Positions 48,955-59,883 of a stretch of DNA of 64,000 bases are shown here, in pieces. Made by a program: the position numbers and the translations under genes. The stretch covers positions 50,500,314 through 50,564,313 of the forward strand of contig JBANSL010000003.1 in NCBI GenBank assembly GCA_037127255.1, in the 5' to 3' direction. The notes under the pieces are model-generated. The model was not told the origin of the DNA, searched no databases, and worked only from the letters and a program-made list of their open reading frames with translations. Within the stretch, counting starts at the first letter, position 1, and each line of letters opens with the position of its first letter. The stretch is from Persicaria tinctoria. Lineage: Eukaryota > Streptophyta > Magnoliopsida > Caryophyllales > Polygonaceae.

Positions 48955-50321
48955 TGATGTCCGCATATTTAGTCTTATTTTGCATCATGTTTCATTCCAT
49001 TTGAGTCATTTTATTAGCTTTTGTGTTAGGAAAGTGTGTCGTTTGTGTTAATTTTCGTATTATTCAAGATATGGAGTCTACACAAGCTTTGGTGGTGTTT
49101 TTGTAGGTTTTGGAGCTGATTTGGAGGAGTTTCGACGCACTCTAGAGCTTAAGGAAAAATCATGAATGCAATGGAGAAGCCAAGCAAAAGCAAAAAGGGG
49201 TGAAGCTGGAGAAAAACCTTGTTTTCGCCATCCATCACTTTGATTCAAGATCTGGAGCCTTCATGAGTTTGTAGTCCTTGAAAAGAGCTTTCCAACGCAT
49301 ATTCATATACGTCAATCCGATAAACGAGGACTCGGGAAAGTGCGATTGAAGACATAGTCAAAAAGCTGGAAATAATCAGAAGTTACTGCATTCACACAGG
49401 TACCTCGGCGCCGACACCTCAGACCTCGGCGCCGATACCCTGCGCACCAGGAGAAATTTCTGCGGGCTTTTTTATTACCTATTAGGCTTTTTAATTAGGG
49501 TTTCCTTGAAGATTAAGTCTAGAATTTTTATCTTTAAAATAAAGCCAATTAGAGGCTAATTGGGGATCTCTCTACACACACATCTCACGGCCAAAAATTC
49601 CAGCAGAATTGGCGACGTTTTCTGAAGCTTTTTGGGTTGAAAGATTGAACGTAATTTAAGGTTTGGTTTTATGCAAATTAAGACTTTGAATTCTTCCATT
49701 GTTTTTATGTTTTCCTTTGCAATGAGTGAGTAGTTCCCCATCTTCTAGGGTTGGGGTGAACCCAACAATAGACATGTGTGTGAATGAATGAATCTATATT
49801 CATGAGATGTTTTTATCTATTTCTACCTATGTGTTTAACCCTTGATGAAAATCTATGGCATTCATTGTTGCAATTGAATTCACCAAAGGAAATTGTTAAC
49901 ATTGATAGTAGTTAGGGATTTTTGATGAAAGTTAAAAAGACCTAATTAAGAAAAGGTATAGTCAAATAAGTCTCTTATACGAAAGTGATTTGATTTGTTT
50001 GATTGAGATAAAAGCATGATTTCTTATATGATTCATTGATTTATACATGTGTTTGTTGTTGTGGTTAGCCCTAATCTTGGAAGTTCATTCTCATACATCG
50101 AACTCATTTGTTACTTGAGCCAAAATCAGTGTGTTCACCACCATTTACATCCCCTATTTGCACCATTTATTCCGCTATTTTCGTCCATAAAACAACTAGG
50201 ATAGCACCGCTGACATACTCCCTTGGATCGACCTTGATTTCCACTATACTATAGAGGGATTCGAGCATAAATATATTTGATTGGAGTGAGCATAGGCATC
50301 GATCTCCCCTCACGCACGTCA
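48955..50321 (+). repeat. 3' LTR of the Athila-type element
   Basis: 1367 bp, TGATGTCCGC to CACGCACGTCA. It has two TCGGCGCCGA modules (49405-49414, 49426-49435) and lacks 83 bp present in the 5' LTR. The join sits at a short TTTC/TTTTCC repeat, suggesting replication slippage or a small deletion. Confidence 0.93.
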
Positions 50322-52224
50322 GGTACTTACCTGGCTAGCAGATCGGCAACAAAAGAATCCAGCACACAGTAGTCACAATCACATAGTATCACCTAGTACA
50401 TGATTGAATATACATAAGTCTACATCCAACTATTAAACACTCAAGCACACTTCAATCAATAGAACAAGTAACATATTATGAAAGTCATTTCATTGCATCA
50501 TCCTCTCCTCAAGAACACATCGTTCTCCATAGATCCTTCAACCAATTCCGCATATACTTCAACAGTTCATCAAAATCATAAGACATAATTTGTGTGATAT
50601 AAAATCCTACTAGATCGTCATAATTATTCAACATTTAATCTCATATAATAATTCACCACAAGTCATGCTATTAGTCATACATATCATACTGTTAGTCAAA
50701 CGATCATATTATCCTGCTAGTTAGTCATCGAATAAGTCTTCTTCTCAAGTTAGTATCAAAACCGTTTCAAATCCCAGTTAAATAGTTAAGTATTCCGACC
50801 CTTGAAAATACTCGTCAAATTCCCTTTTAAATTTATTTATTAGAGTACTTTCCAAGCTTGAAATTCTTTTCCAAATTCTTTATGTATCTTTAAGTCCTAA
50901 TAATATATTTTAAATCTCAAATAGTATTACATGATATTTTAAATACCATTTATTTAACACTTTTATAAATTATTTCCAAATCCCCTAAAATCCCGACCAT
51001 TTTTATTTAATAAATCAACCCTTATAATTCTTCCAAAATATAATAATTTATCTTGTAAATCCTCAAATACTATTATAATATATTTTAATTATCGTTAATT
51101 AGTTAAATAATAAACGGATAACCCGAACCGTACCGAACCGAACCCGTAAAAATAATCCCACCGGTTAAACAAATAACAAATATATATTCGTAGGGGGTCC
51201 ACATGAGCCATGTCATCTCCATCTGTCCCGAATTCAAAATGGAGAGCATGCCCGCCATCGCCCATCTCGACCTGCTCCCGGCGGCTTGTTCAGACCCGTG
51301 CTTGCCTGCTCGCTCGCTGCTGCTCGCCCGCGCCCACTGTTCAGCTTGCTCACACTGCTGGCTGGTCGACCCGTGCTCGTTGTTTCTCTCCCGACTCTGC
51401 TCACACTTGCTCAGCCCGCCGACTCTCGCTCATCGCCGATTCGAACTCGCCGGACCTCTCACCGAAAGTTCATTTCGAAACCGAATTGGGGCGATGGATC
51501 TTCAGTGGCTTATCGCCGACGCTGGTGGATCATGGGTGTCGGGTTCATCCCCAGACGTCGGTCTTTGTGAGGAGAGGATGTGGTGGTGCTAGGTGACTCG
51601 AAGAAGGAGGAGGAATTTGAAGTTTGAATGCTCTCAGCAAATGGAGGGAGATGGAGGCGGCGATTCCGTTGGTGGTGACGGTGACGTAGTGAGGCACAAA
51701 GGGGATGAGAAGGAAGGATGAGAAATGATAGATGGAAGTAGGAGGTGTAGTGTGTAGTGATCAGCAGAATAGGGATGGAGGGAGAGGGATGAGTTGCATT
51801 TGAAGGTAAGGTGATGAATTGATTAAAGAGAGCAGGTGAGGGTGATGATCAACGAGTGAATGACGGGGTGAGGGATGACCCTTGAAGAGGTATGGTGAGG
51901 GAGTTGGTGAGGGTAGTGTGTGAGAGTGGTTAAATCAATACCCGGAAATCTATTTCGAATACATGAATTTTGAATCCCGAAATTAGTTCTCAAATGTTAG
52001 TTTCTCCGACTCTCGCTCTCTCGATTAATTAGATTTTTTTAAAAATCGACAAGGATATCACCATCCGATAATTATTTTGAATTTTTGAGGAAAAAGGACA
52101 GAAATTGTTCGTCAAATTTTTATATTCCGGTCAGAATCCACTAAACGAGCTTTAAATCCGATTTAAATTCATTTTTAATTCTCTTATTATGGAAAATTAG
52201 GATTTGAAAATCCGAGCCTTTACA

Positions 52225-52887
52225 TCATCCAACTCTAAAAACAAGTCTCGTCCCCGACACTAAAATCATCTTCAAACAGGGGATGAAGTTTGAAATTGGT
52301 GAGTCCAAGGATCATGTCATTGATCCCGTAAACACCTCATAAGTGCCCCTATGAGATCCTCCCAGTACCGTTGTCATAATCATAATATCTCCAATAGATC
52401 GTAGCAAGAATGTAATATGGGCCCCTACCACATCCGTACTCCGACTTCCTGGGTATATCATAACTCGAAAAGCATTACAGCATCTCCACTAGGTCTTAGC
52501 AAGCAGTCTGTAAAGGCCCCTATAAAATGCATGTGTCCACTTCGTGGGGCGTCATAATGCAAGCCCGGTTTGAAAATTTCAAGAGGGTCCTTAGTTTGAA
52601 AAGATTTGGTCTCAAAATCATTGAAGTTATCAATCGCGTTCGATTTCTCTAAATCCAACTAAGTCCTTTTTAAACATCATTCAAAATTCCCTAACCTGAC
52701 GTTAATCAAGCAATTTTCAAATCTCAAGAGGTGAAATCATCCACCTCTAAGGGCTAATCCCATATTCCCTTCCTAGGTTCCAAGTCAGAATCAAAGTTCA
52801 ACAGTTCAATTTCTATCATTTCCATCATCAAGCATCATGTATATATACATCGAATAATAATAGCACCTCACGACTAATAGCATAACA
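52225..52887 (-). other. Interior of the minus-strand LARD-family element, 3' part
   Basis: Non-coding. Reverse-complement blocks match 22040-22640, for example the purine-tract phrase AAAACAAGTCTCG, the ATAAAATGC..TCCACTTCGTG block and the CATCCACCTCTAA block, showing a shared non-coding interior. Confidence 0.75.
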
Positions 52888-53250
52888 TAACACTACTAGA
52901 ATTATGTTAATAGACATCGGATCTTTTATATCGGTCAGAAAAACGCATGATGTTAAAAGTATTTATAACATCAGTTTAAAAATTGTTGATGTTATTGAGA
53001 TTATATATATCGGTTTAACCTTTTGGACGATGTTAAAAGTTTGTTTTAAAAAAAAACAAAAGCCCCCGGAATACACTTGGTTAAAATTTTAAACGGAAAA
53101 ATAACTCACATCCCAAACAGATTCAGATTTTTTTCAAAAACAAGACCCGAGCCCAGCACTTGTTGAAATTTTATTAAAGTAAAAGCGGCAAATGTACCGC
53201 TAATTTGAAATTTGGACTTTTGCCTTAGAAAAAAGCACATGAAGTTGCTC

Positions 53251-53810
53251 ACATTCAGATCCACCGACACACATCTCTCTCTCCCTCCTGCGGCGATAGG
53301 CGATTGAAAAACCCTAACCCTATTCATCTGTATCGAATACTCCACATCCGCCGTCGATGCCTCAAACAGGCCCCGAATCTCAGAGTTCTCACTCCTTCCT
53401 TGGCGGTTCTATGTTGTTGTGCTCTGGTGGGGACCGCTCTTTCTTCTCCCCTGAGCTCTCCACCTGCGAATCTGCGATGAATTTCAAGCTTGACTCAACT
53501 AGCATTTCTCTCCCTCTACTCGTTGTCGTTCGTCGATGCACCGACTTGCGTGCTTCACTTCACATCCTCCATCTCTGGTAAGATTTCATATCCCCCATCT
53601 CTCTCTTGGTCTGCAATTGCTACTCAAATTTTGTTTTTCGCATAAAAAAACTCTAGAATGGACTAGATCTAGGTTTAGGGGGTTTTTGGTTTTATGCTGA
53701 TTTTTAGGGTTTGTGCTCATTTGACCAGGCTCGGCGATTGTGCAAGACCAACAACCGTCAAATCCTTCAGTTTGCCCTATCCGGTCCTCTGCTCATCGCT
53801 TATCCGTCAG
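53251..53810 (+). pseudogene. Exon-like GC-richer segment in the CACTA element, origin unknown
   Basis: It looks like a gene 5' end: a CT-rich leader (ATCTCTCTCTCCCTCC near 53274), an ATG at 53357 opening 74 codons, and a donor-like CTCTG then GTAAGATT near 53578. A second exon-like piece follows (about 53728-53808). No protein family was recognised. It may be captured host sequence supplying a promoter or leader for the downstream fragments. Confidence 0.35.
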
Positions 53811-54846
53811 TCTCCCTCCCTCTCTCTATGTAAATGCAATACCTGATTGAGGAATGTCAGTTCAAGTTTGATTTTGTATGGAACATTCTTTCCTTGAATT
53901 GGTTTGATCTAGAAGCTTTAGTGCAGCATGTATGTTAGAATTTTGGTATCTTAATGATGCTTCATGTCTACTGATGGATCTATGAGAGCATGACCATTTC
54001 TTATGTGCTCCTAGGGAAGATTTGTGTATCTGATGGACCATTTGGTATCTGATGATGTTAACTGTAAATAAATACTGTTCTTCGTACTTTTGATATATAT
54101 ATATATATATATATACAATTTGTGTATCTGATGGACCATTTGCAGAACCTGGCCACTTTTAAATATAATTTGTAAAAAATATATAGGTTGTTAACACACT
54201 AAGATTGCCTAGTGATTCAATAATTTGTTTAAATTAACCTATTTATTGCCTTTCTCACATAGATTGCATGATTTAATCTAAAGAATAATAAGGTTGCTTA
54301 GATCATTTTACAATGTACACAGTTCATATAAGTGGAATGACTCGACAAACTTTTAGATCATTTCAAAGTTTCTTCGAAATATAGCAATGTAGGGCCAACA
54401 TAGGAAAATTATTTTACAATGTACAAAGTTTTCGTGTTTAAAAAATGAATGAACTGTTACTTTTATAAATATATAATATATATTAGTCATCTCATTTTTT
54501 ATTCCTCAATTATCATTGCTTAGCTGAACTTTCTGTCACAGAGTAGTTTTAAAATAGTATTAATAAGTACGAGTCAAATTCATATTTCTATTGCTTCAGT
54601 TATCCTTTAAACATTTCTTCATTTGTACTCTAGTTATCATGAAGTCACCATATTTGTTCATATTTCTATTGTAAAATGAATTGGCCCTTTAATTTTAGCA
54701 TTTTATAATTTCATATTTTAGCATTTACTTTCCCGTTGGATGTTTGAATTTGCTCATACTTTCCCCAGCCCCCTAGCTCTATTGCTACTGCTCTTCTGCT
54801 TATGAATGTAGACCTTTGATTGTCTTGTTTCTTTGTAAAGTCAAGT

Positions 54847-55011
54847 ATGACTTCTACTACTGCTCAACCTTCATCTTCCCTTAAAAGACGCGATGCTCCA
54901 ATTCCACCGGTTGCACGGGAAGGGGATCAACTCATAGTCACCCTGCTGGGAGCGGGAAGTGAAGTTGGAAGATCCTGCCTACATTTGACCTTTAAGGGGA
55001 AGACTGTGATG
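54847..55011 (+). pseudogene. Captured CPSF73-I (cleavage/polyadenylation factor subunit 3) N-terminal fragment
   Basis: Fifty-five codons from ATG at 54847 containing SSLKRRDAPIPP and GDQLIVTLLGAGSEVGRSCL followed by a GKTV segment, the start of the metallo-beta-lactamase domain of plant CPSF73-I. The rest of that roughly 690-residue endonuclease, including its zinc-binding HxHxDH motif, is absent. An acceptor-like TTTGTAAAG precedes the ATG by a few bases, and a donor-like GTATAG follows the last codon; without splicing the frame stops at 55015-55017. It lies inside the CACTA element and in the same orientation as the importin fragment. It is a captured fragment and not functional as CPSF73. 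Confidence 0.85.
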
Positions 55012-55229
55012 GTATAGTATTATGTTCTTTGGCCCTAATTATATACAGCTTTTTCCAAGAACTATCATTCAACAACTCTTCCCTTTTTCTTCTTTGACAC
55101 ATAATTTTTTAAGATGAAATTATGCTCCAAATAGATTTTAAATCTCTTAACTCCATCTGCTGAGAGTTTTTATGTTGTCACACTGTCAGTGACATCCTCT
55201 TTGCCATTGTGTTATTATGTACTAAATAG

Positions 55230-55340
55230 GCTGTTATTGAGGCCCAACTTGTGGTTCCTCTTGTGCACCTTCTCCAACTTGCTGAATTTGAAATCAAGGA
55301 GGTTGCATGGGCTGTTTTGATGGATTGTGCAAGTCTGTAG
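55230..55340 (+). pseudogene. Captured importin-alpha armadillo-repeat fragment
   Basis: After an acceptor-like ACTAAATAG the frame reads AVIEAQLVVPLVHLLQLAEF, then EIKEVAWAVL, ending in TAG. This matches a C-terminal armadillo repeat of importin alpha, where AVIEA...PLV.LLQ.AEF.IKKEAAWA is typical. About 37 codons remain. The acceptor phase is compatible with the CPSF73 fragment upstream, so splicing 55012-55229 would fuse the two in frame. It is a fragment and not an importin gene. Confidence 0.75.
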
Positions 55341-56814
55341 ATCTCTATTTTAATTAGCTGTTAGTCCTACAGATCCATTGGTAAGTCTTTTAAAGCCACT
55401 TCTAGGTTGCCTTGTGATTATTGTCATGATTATATTAATATAATTCACTCAAATATTAAGCTATATTTCATTTCTGTTTTTTATACGTGATATCAAGAGC
55501 TGAATCTGTATGAGTATATGGATTGTTGAATCTGTTTTTCAAATCTGTAATTTTGAACAGATTTTTAGATTTTATTGATGAGTCTATATGAGTATATATT
55601 GCTGAACCTATTTTTAAAATATGTAATTTTGAATAAATTTTATTGCTGAATCTGTATGAGTCTATGTATTGCTGAATCTATTTTTAAAATCTGTAATTTT
55701 GAACAAATTTTAAAAATATTTTACAGTTCAGCAGGGGATGAAATGATTTAAACAGATTTTTGTTATATGCCAAATTGAAATGATTATATATCTCGTCATA
55801 TGAGAATGCAAAATGTATTTGCTTCTTCTTTTATGCACTGCCATTGTGTTCCTATCTCTTCTAAATTGGAGCTATTTGCACAGAAAGGTGGAACAAGTTC
55901 GAAGTGGCAGATTCTCTTTAGGATAGTCTTGACAAGTGCTTCCTAAGTCATCTAGGGCGCACACAGGAAGCTGGAGAGAGAAGGCTGAATTGCTTGGCAA
56001 AGTGGTACGCTTGAATAATTTGTATTATGCCACCTTGCAGTTACTAACTATTAATCCTCAATAACTCACACATACTTTTCTTTGTTCAGAAACGATGATT
56101 CTGCTCATGTAGATAATATGAATGTACTAATAGATCAAACATTATTGAATGATTTGACTTATTTTGGTTATTTGAGAAGTAGCCTATTAATGGATACAAA
56201 CAGGAAATGAGACATCATTTAATAGAATGAAAATCAATTTTAAAATGTATTGAAACACAACAAAATGACTAATAAACTGATGTATTTTGCGCAATTATAC
56301 ATTGTTATTTATAAAGAAAATGATGTTGTAATCTTTTTAGACATCATTTCTTTCAAATATACTGATTTAAATATATACATATAACATTGTCTTTATAAAT
56401 ATTGAATGTTATATATTATTTTTTAAATGAAATAATAAGATAAAATACAAAGGAAAAATTAATAAACATGAAATGAATCACTTAAAACCGATGTCATAAG
56501 ATATTACAACATTGTTTTTGGAAAAAAATATCAATGTTAATGTAAATCTTTATATTGCTTTACATATATTTAGATAGCTAGAAATGCAAAATAATAATGT
56601 TTTAACATTAGGTGAATCAATCAAAATGTAATTATATTCATGCATTTAAGTCGATATTACAAAGAGAAACGATGTTATAAATCATTATAGACATCGGTTA
56701 TAAACCGATGTGGTAAAGTTTGGATTTTTAACACCACCCACTAACACGTTGAATTTTTTTTTGATTACCATCGGTTTATACCCGATGTGTATGAACAGAA
56801 TTCTAGTAGTGTAA

Positions 56815-57678
56815 TCACCTCAAGAATAGCCACATATCATAGCATATCTAGCATCGTATTATATATGGTAGAATTTATCACATCATCTCACGAAAGTGAC
56901 ACACCATATCAATCAAATAAGCACGTTATATCAATCAGATAAGTACATCATACTCATTCTAACTACCAAGCGTCATCGCATTAGATGCAGACACCTACTT
57001 CCGTACAGTAGCATTCCATCGAGTTCAGGGATAACTATGTTAGTAGTAACAGTTCCCTATACACTAGATCATTACCTCTTGAGAATCTCCCTACACTACC
57101 AATCATGACGAGACACGACTACTACTCACCATCCCTTGCACTAAGATCAAATTCACCGAGGTCTACCAACTCAATCCACTACCAGTTCTAGGCACCATTG
57201 TATCCTACTCACATACAACCTTTGTAGCCTCATAACTATTCGCAATCAAGGCCGAATACCCCAAACCAACTAGTAGGTATCACAACTCCTATGCCATCAA
57301 GCCATCTAAGGGCCAATCCATTTGGACATCCCTATCTCAAGTCTTACCTTCCACTCGACCATCTAAACTATTTCTCGGAGTTCCCAATCACACGGTTTCC
57401 TGATTCGACAAGCTTAACAACTCGACCAACTACCAAAACTCCATATATAACACGTCCTTGCCCTAGGGGTCCTCTATCAGTCCGATCTTTACCCTCTAAT
57501 AGAAAATTCCGAGCCCTCAACTGAACCGTTCTCACGATTGATCTAGACACTTCTCAACAATCTCGCTTACTCTTTCTAGGCTCTCAAGACTCCACCTGAA
57601 CATTGTCCCCCAAAGAGATCTCTTGAATCACCTTGTTAACCTAGTCACATTCCACGCACCACTGACCAGTCTCACTAA
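56815..57678 (-). other. Interior of the minus-strand LARD-family element, middle part
   Basis: Continues the non-coding interior after the CACTA element. C/A-rich on the plus strand; no coding domain in any frame. Confidence 0.65.
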
Positions 57679-57683
57679 CCATC

Positions 57684-59878
57684 TGTTGTAAGCAGGAGGA
57701 TGGTCAAGTATGAAATATATATAAAATAAAGTTCAGACTGACTTCCCTGTCTCAGCAAATAAATACAAGACTTCCTCCCGTTGTAGTAAGAGAAAATCAG
57801 GATCGAATCCACGAGGAAGCACGTCAGCAGTTCTTAGGTAGCTATAAATTCTCACAGACAGAGCAGCAGAAAGACAGAAACAAGGAAAGAAACAGAAATA
57901 AAACAGAAAAGAACAAACAAAAGCAAAGAACAAAACAAAGCAAGAAAAGACAAAGCAAAGCAGCAAATAAAAGCAAAGGCAGAGGCTACTCGATCTCGAC
58001 AAACAGCTCCTCGAGATCGACAAGAAACAGCAAAACAGAAACTGAAAATCGACAAGAACAGAAGAAAACTCAACTCGACCTAGACCAGTTCCTACTCGAG
58101 ATCGACAATGGCAGTACTCGATCTCGACAAGCTCTACTCTATGTCGACAAGAAACAGAAACTTTAAAATGCAAATTTTCGAACACAGAACTCAAAATTCG
58201 ACAGAAATAAATCAATATATAAAAGACTTCCAAAGCCAGGGTATCAACACCACAACGATAACCATGCAAAGTAACACATAAAGGCACAAAAGATCATGCT
58301 TTCCATCAAATAACTTTCGTCATTAACAAATAGGCATATAGAGGCTTTCGCATAAACCCTAATTGTTACTAACCCTTTTCACATAATTAATCCAAGTTGC
58401 ATTAAGATCACTTTCGCTTCAATAACACAAACAAGGATCACCTTCAACTCTCGCAAAAGAATCATGCTCATAGGGATAGAAGATGAATTGCACAAAAAGA
58501 TCTGACCTTTATCGCATCGCCTCACATGGCCACCGTCGGGCTCACCCCAGCCCCAGAAGTGGGTGGACTACTCACGCCTCATCGCAATAACAGACATTGA
58601 TTGAAAAGAAATAACTTGCATAAAACTATATTCAAAAGCCTTTACAATCCCGACAATCAACTTTCGCAGAAAGCCAAAACCCTAAAAACCTTAGAACTCC
58701 TAAACTTCTCTGTGGAACTACTTCTCTCTCTCTAAAATTGATTGAATAAAACTGAGCCCCTAGGGCCTTATTTATAGCCTTCTAATCCTCGCTAATCAAG
58801 GATAGAATCTCCTATCTATATCTAAAATTATATCTAAAAGGATAAAAGATAAATAAATTGCATAATGGAAATAAATCAACTAAGGAAAACTATATCTAAA
58901 TTAGGTAAAATATCTTCCAATGTAGGTAGAACTCCTCTTACATAGATAGAATTGATGTATTTGGATAGAATCTTCCTCCTTCGGCCCCAAGGAATCCCAA
59001 CTCGACTAGGACAGCCCTCGACGACGCGTTTCTGGAAACGGGGTCTACTCGACCTCGACAAAGCCTTGTCGACATCGACTAGGACTCGTCGTCTTGGCTA
59101 ACTGGTGCTCAATGTGGCTCGGTCTTGGCTCCTGACGCTCGTCGACCTCCAGTAAGCGTAGTCGACCTCGAGTAGGAAAGTCTTGCCGACTAGGTCTCCT
59201 CGGGTAGGTGTACTCGACAAGCTCGGACCTGGGCTCTGGGCTTCGTCGATCTCGACAAAGGGTCGTCGATCTCGATCAGGGTTCGCCGAGTTGGGGTGTG
59301 GACTTCTTGTCGAGCAGCTTCTCCTCGGCATGGACTCGGACTGGCACTGGGTGGCTCGTCGATCTCGACAAGGGCTTCGTCGAGATCGAGTAGGATTGTG
59401 CTCGGCTTCTCGTCCTCGGCTTCTCGGTCAGCTTCTCTCCTCGACTCCGGGTGTGGTGTCTGGGCTTCGTCGATCTCGACCAAGGTCTTGTCGAGATCGA
59501 GTTGGGTCCGAAAGTCGGGTTGGTCTGGCTCTCGACGTTGCTCCTGGTCGACAAGGTGGTGCTCGGACATGCTCGTCGAGATCGAGTAAGGCCTACTCGA
59601 GATCGAGTAGCCTGGGTTCTCGGCTCGATTCGACTGGTTCCGCTGCTTCTTTGACCTTGGACTTCTGTAGTGGTTTTCCGAGCTTTTCCGACCTTCCTTA
59701 GAATTACTGTAAAACGCCTCAAATTCTGCGATTTAAACAGAAACTGGTGTAGATTCCATAATTTGGCAAATAAACATAAACTGCATAGGTTCTGTACTAT
59801 CTTAGCCCAAATGAATGAAATGTATCCAAAAATCGACATAAAAGGTAATGTAAAACATGTCAAATTCAGCTCACAACA
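57684..59878 (-). mobile_element. Solo LTR (2.2 kb), probably Athila/Tat-like, with TCGATCTCGA-type arrays
   Basis: It is bounded by TGTTGTAAGC and GCTCACAACA (near-perfect 10-bp terminal inverted repeat) and a perfect CCATC duplication (57679-57683 and 59879-59883). Minus orientation is inferred from the phrase TGACGTGCTTCCTCGTGGAT with TCGATCCTG (reverse of about 57797-57826), typical of the 3' part of such LTRs. It holds about 20 copies of CTCGATCTCGACAAG-like words, in both orientations, in two clusters (57989-58150 and 59045-59610). The 184-codon minus-strand ORF (57733-58287) is low-complexity (Cys/Phe/Leu) and is not taken as a gene. Confidence 0.85.
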
Positions 59879-59883
59879 CCATC

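Larger units (their letters stand above)
37523..50321 (+). mobile_element. Athila-type Ty3/gypsy LTR retrotransposon, nearly intact
   Basis: 12.8 kb with LTRs 37523-38972 and 48955-50321, both TGATGTCCGC to CACGCACGTCA, and a perfect GGTAC duplication (37518-37522 and 50322-50326). A tRNA-Asp primer site, one long gag-pol frame ordered gag, protease, RT, RNase H, INT (gypsy order), and a further ORF about 1.45 kb after pol fit the Athila lineage. The two LTRs differ at about 20 sites by my count over ~1365 aligned bases (about 1.4%), so insertion is recent relative to the host LTR. It is inserted in the LTR of the minus-strand LARD-family element. Confidence 0.92.
36480..52224 (-). repeat. 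3' LTR of the minus-strand element, split by the Athila insertion
   Basis: The two LTR pieces are 36480-37522 and 50327-52224, about 2.94 kb together. Removing the insertion and one GGTAC copy joins text similar to the other LTRs. The left piece contains a long (AT) microsatellite. Reversed GC-rich leader DNA lies at about 51240-51600; the small ORFs there are not considered genes. Confidence 0.85.
52891..56811 (+). mobile_element. Non-autonomous CACTA (En/Spm) transposon carrying host gene fragments
   Basis: 3921 bp. Terminal inverted repeats CACTACTAGAATT (13 bp perfect, then TGTT after one mismatch) are flanked by a TAA duplication (52888-52890 and 56812-56814), the 3-bp class typical of CACTA elements. 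Subterminal motifs built on GATGTTA and ACATCGGTTTA/TAAACCGATGT recur at both ends (52915-53040 and 56490-56795). No transposase is seen. The centre holds exon-like pieces with splice-like borders, including fragments of CPSF73-I and importin alpha. Confidence 0.92.

Noticed and set aside
51203..51596. Two overlapping 128-129-codon ORFs
   Set aside because: They lie in the GC-rich leader zone of the minus-strand LTR on the opposite strand; no protein pattern.
52511..52525. TGTAAAGGCCCC as another LTR start
   Set aside because: It lies in the middle of the minus-strand interior, in the wrong orientation, and corresponds to ordinary interior sequence near 22370; no LTR follows.
57733..58287. 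184-codon minus-strand ORF as a membrane protein gene
   Set aside because: It is low-complexity Cys/Phe/Leu text translated from A/G-rich LTR repeats and ends in LTR 3' terminal sequence; no family pattern.
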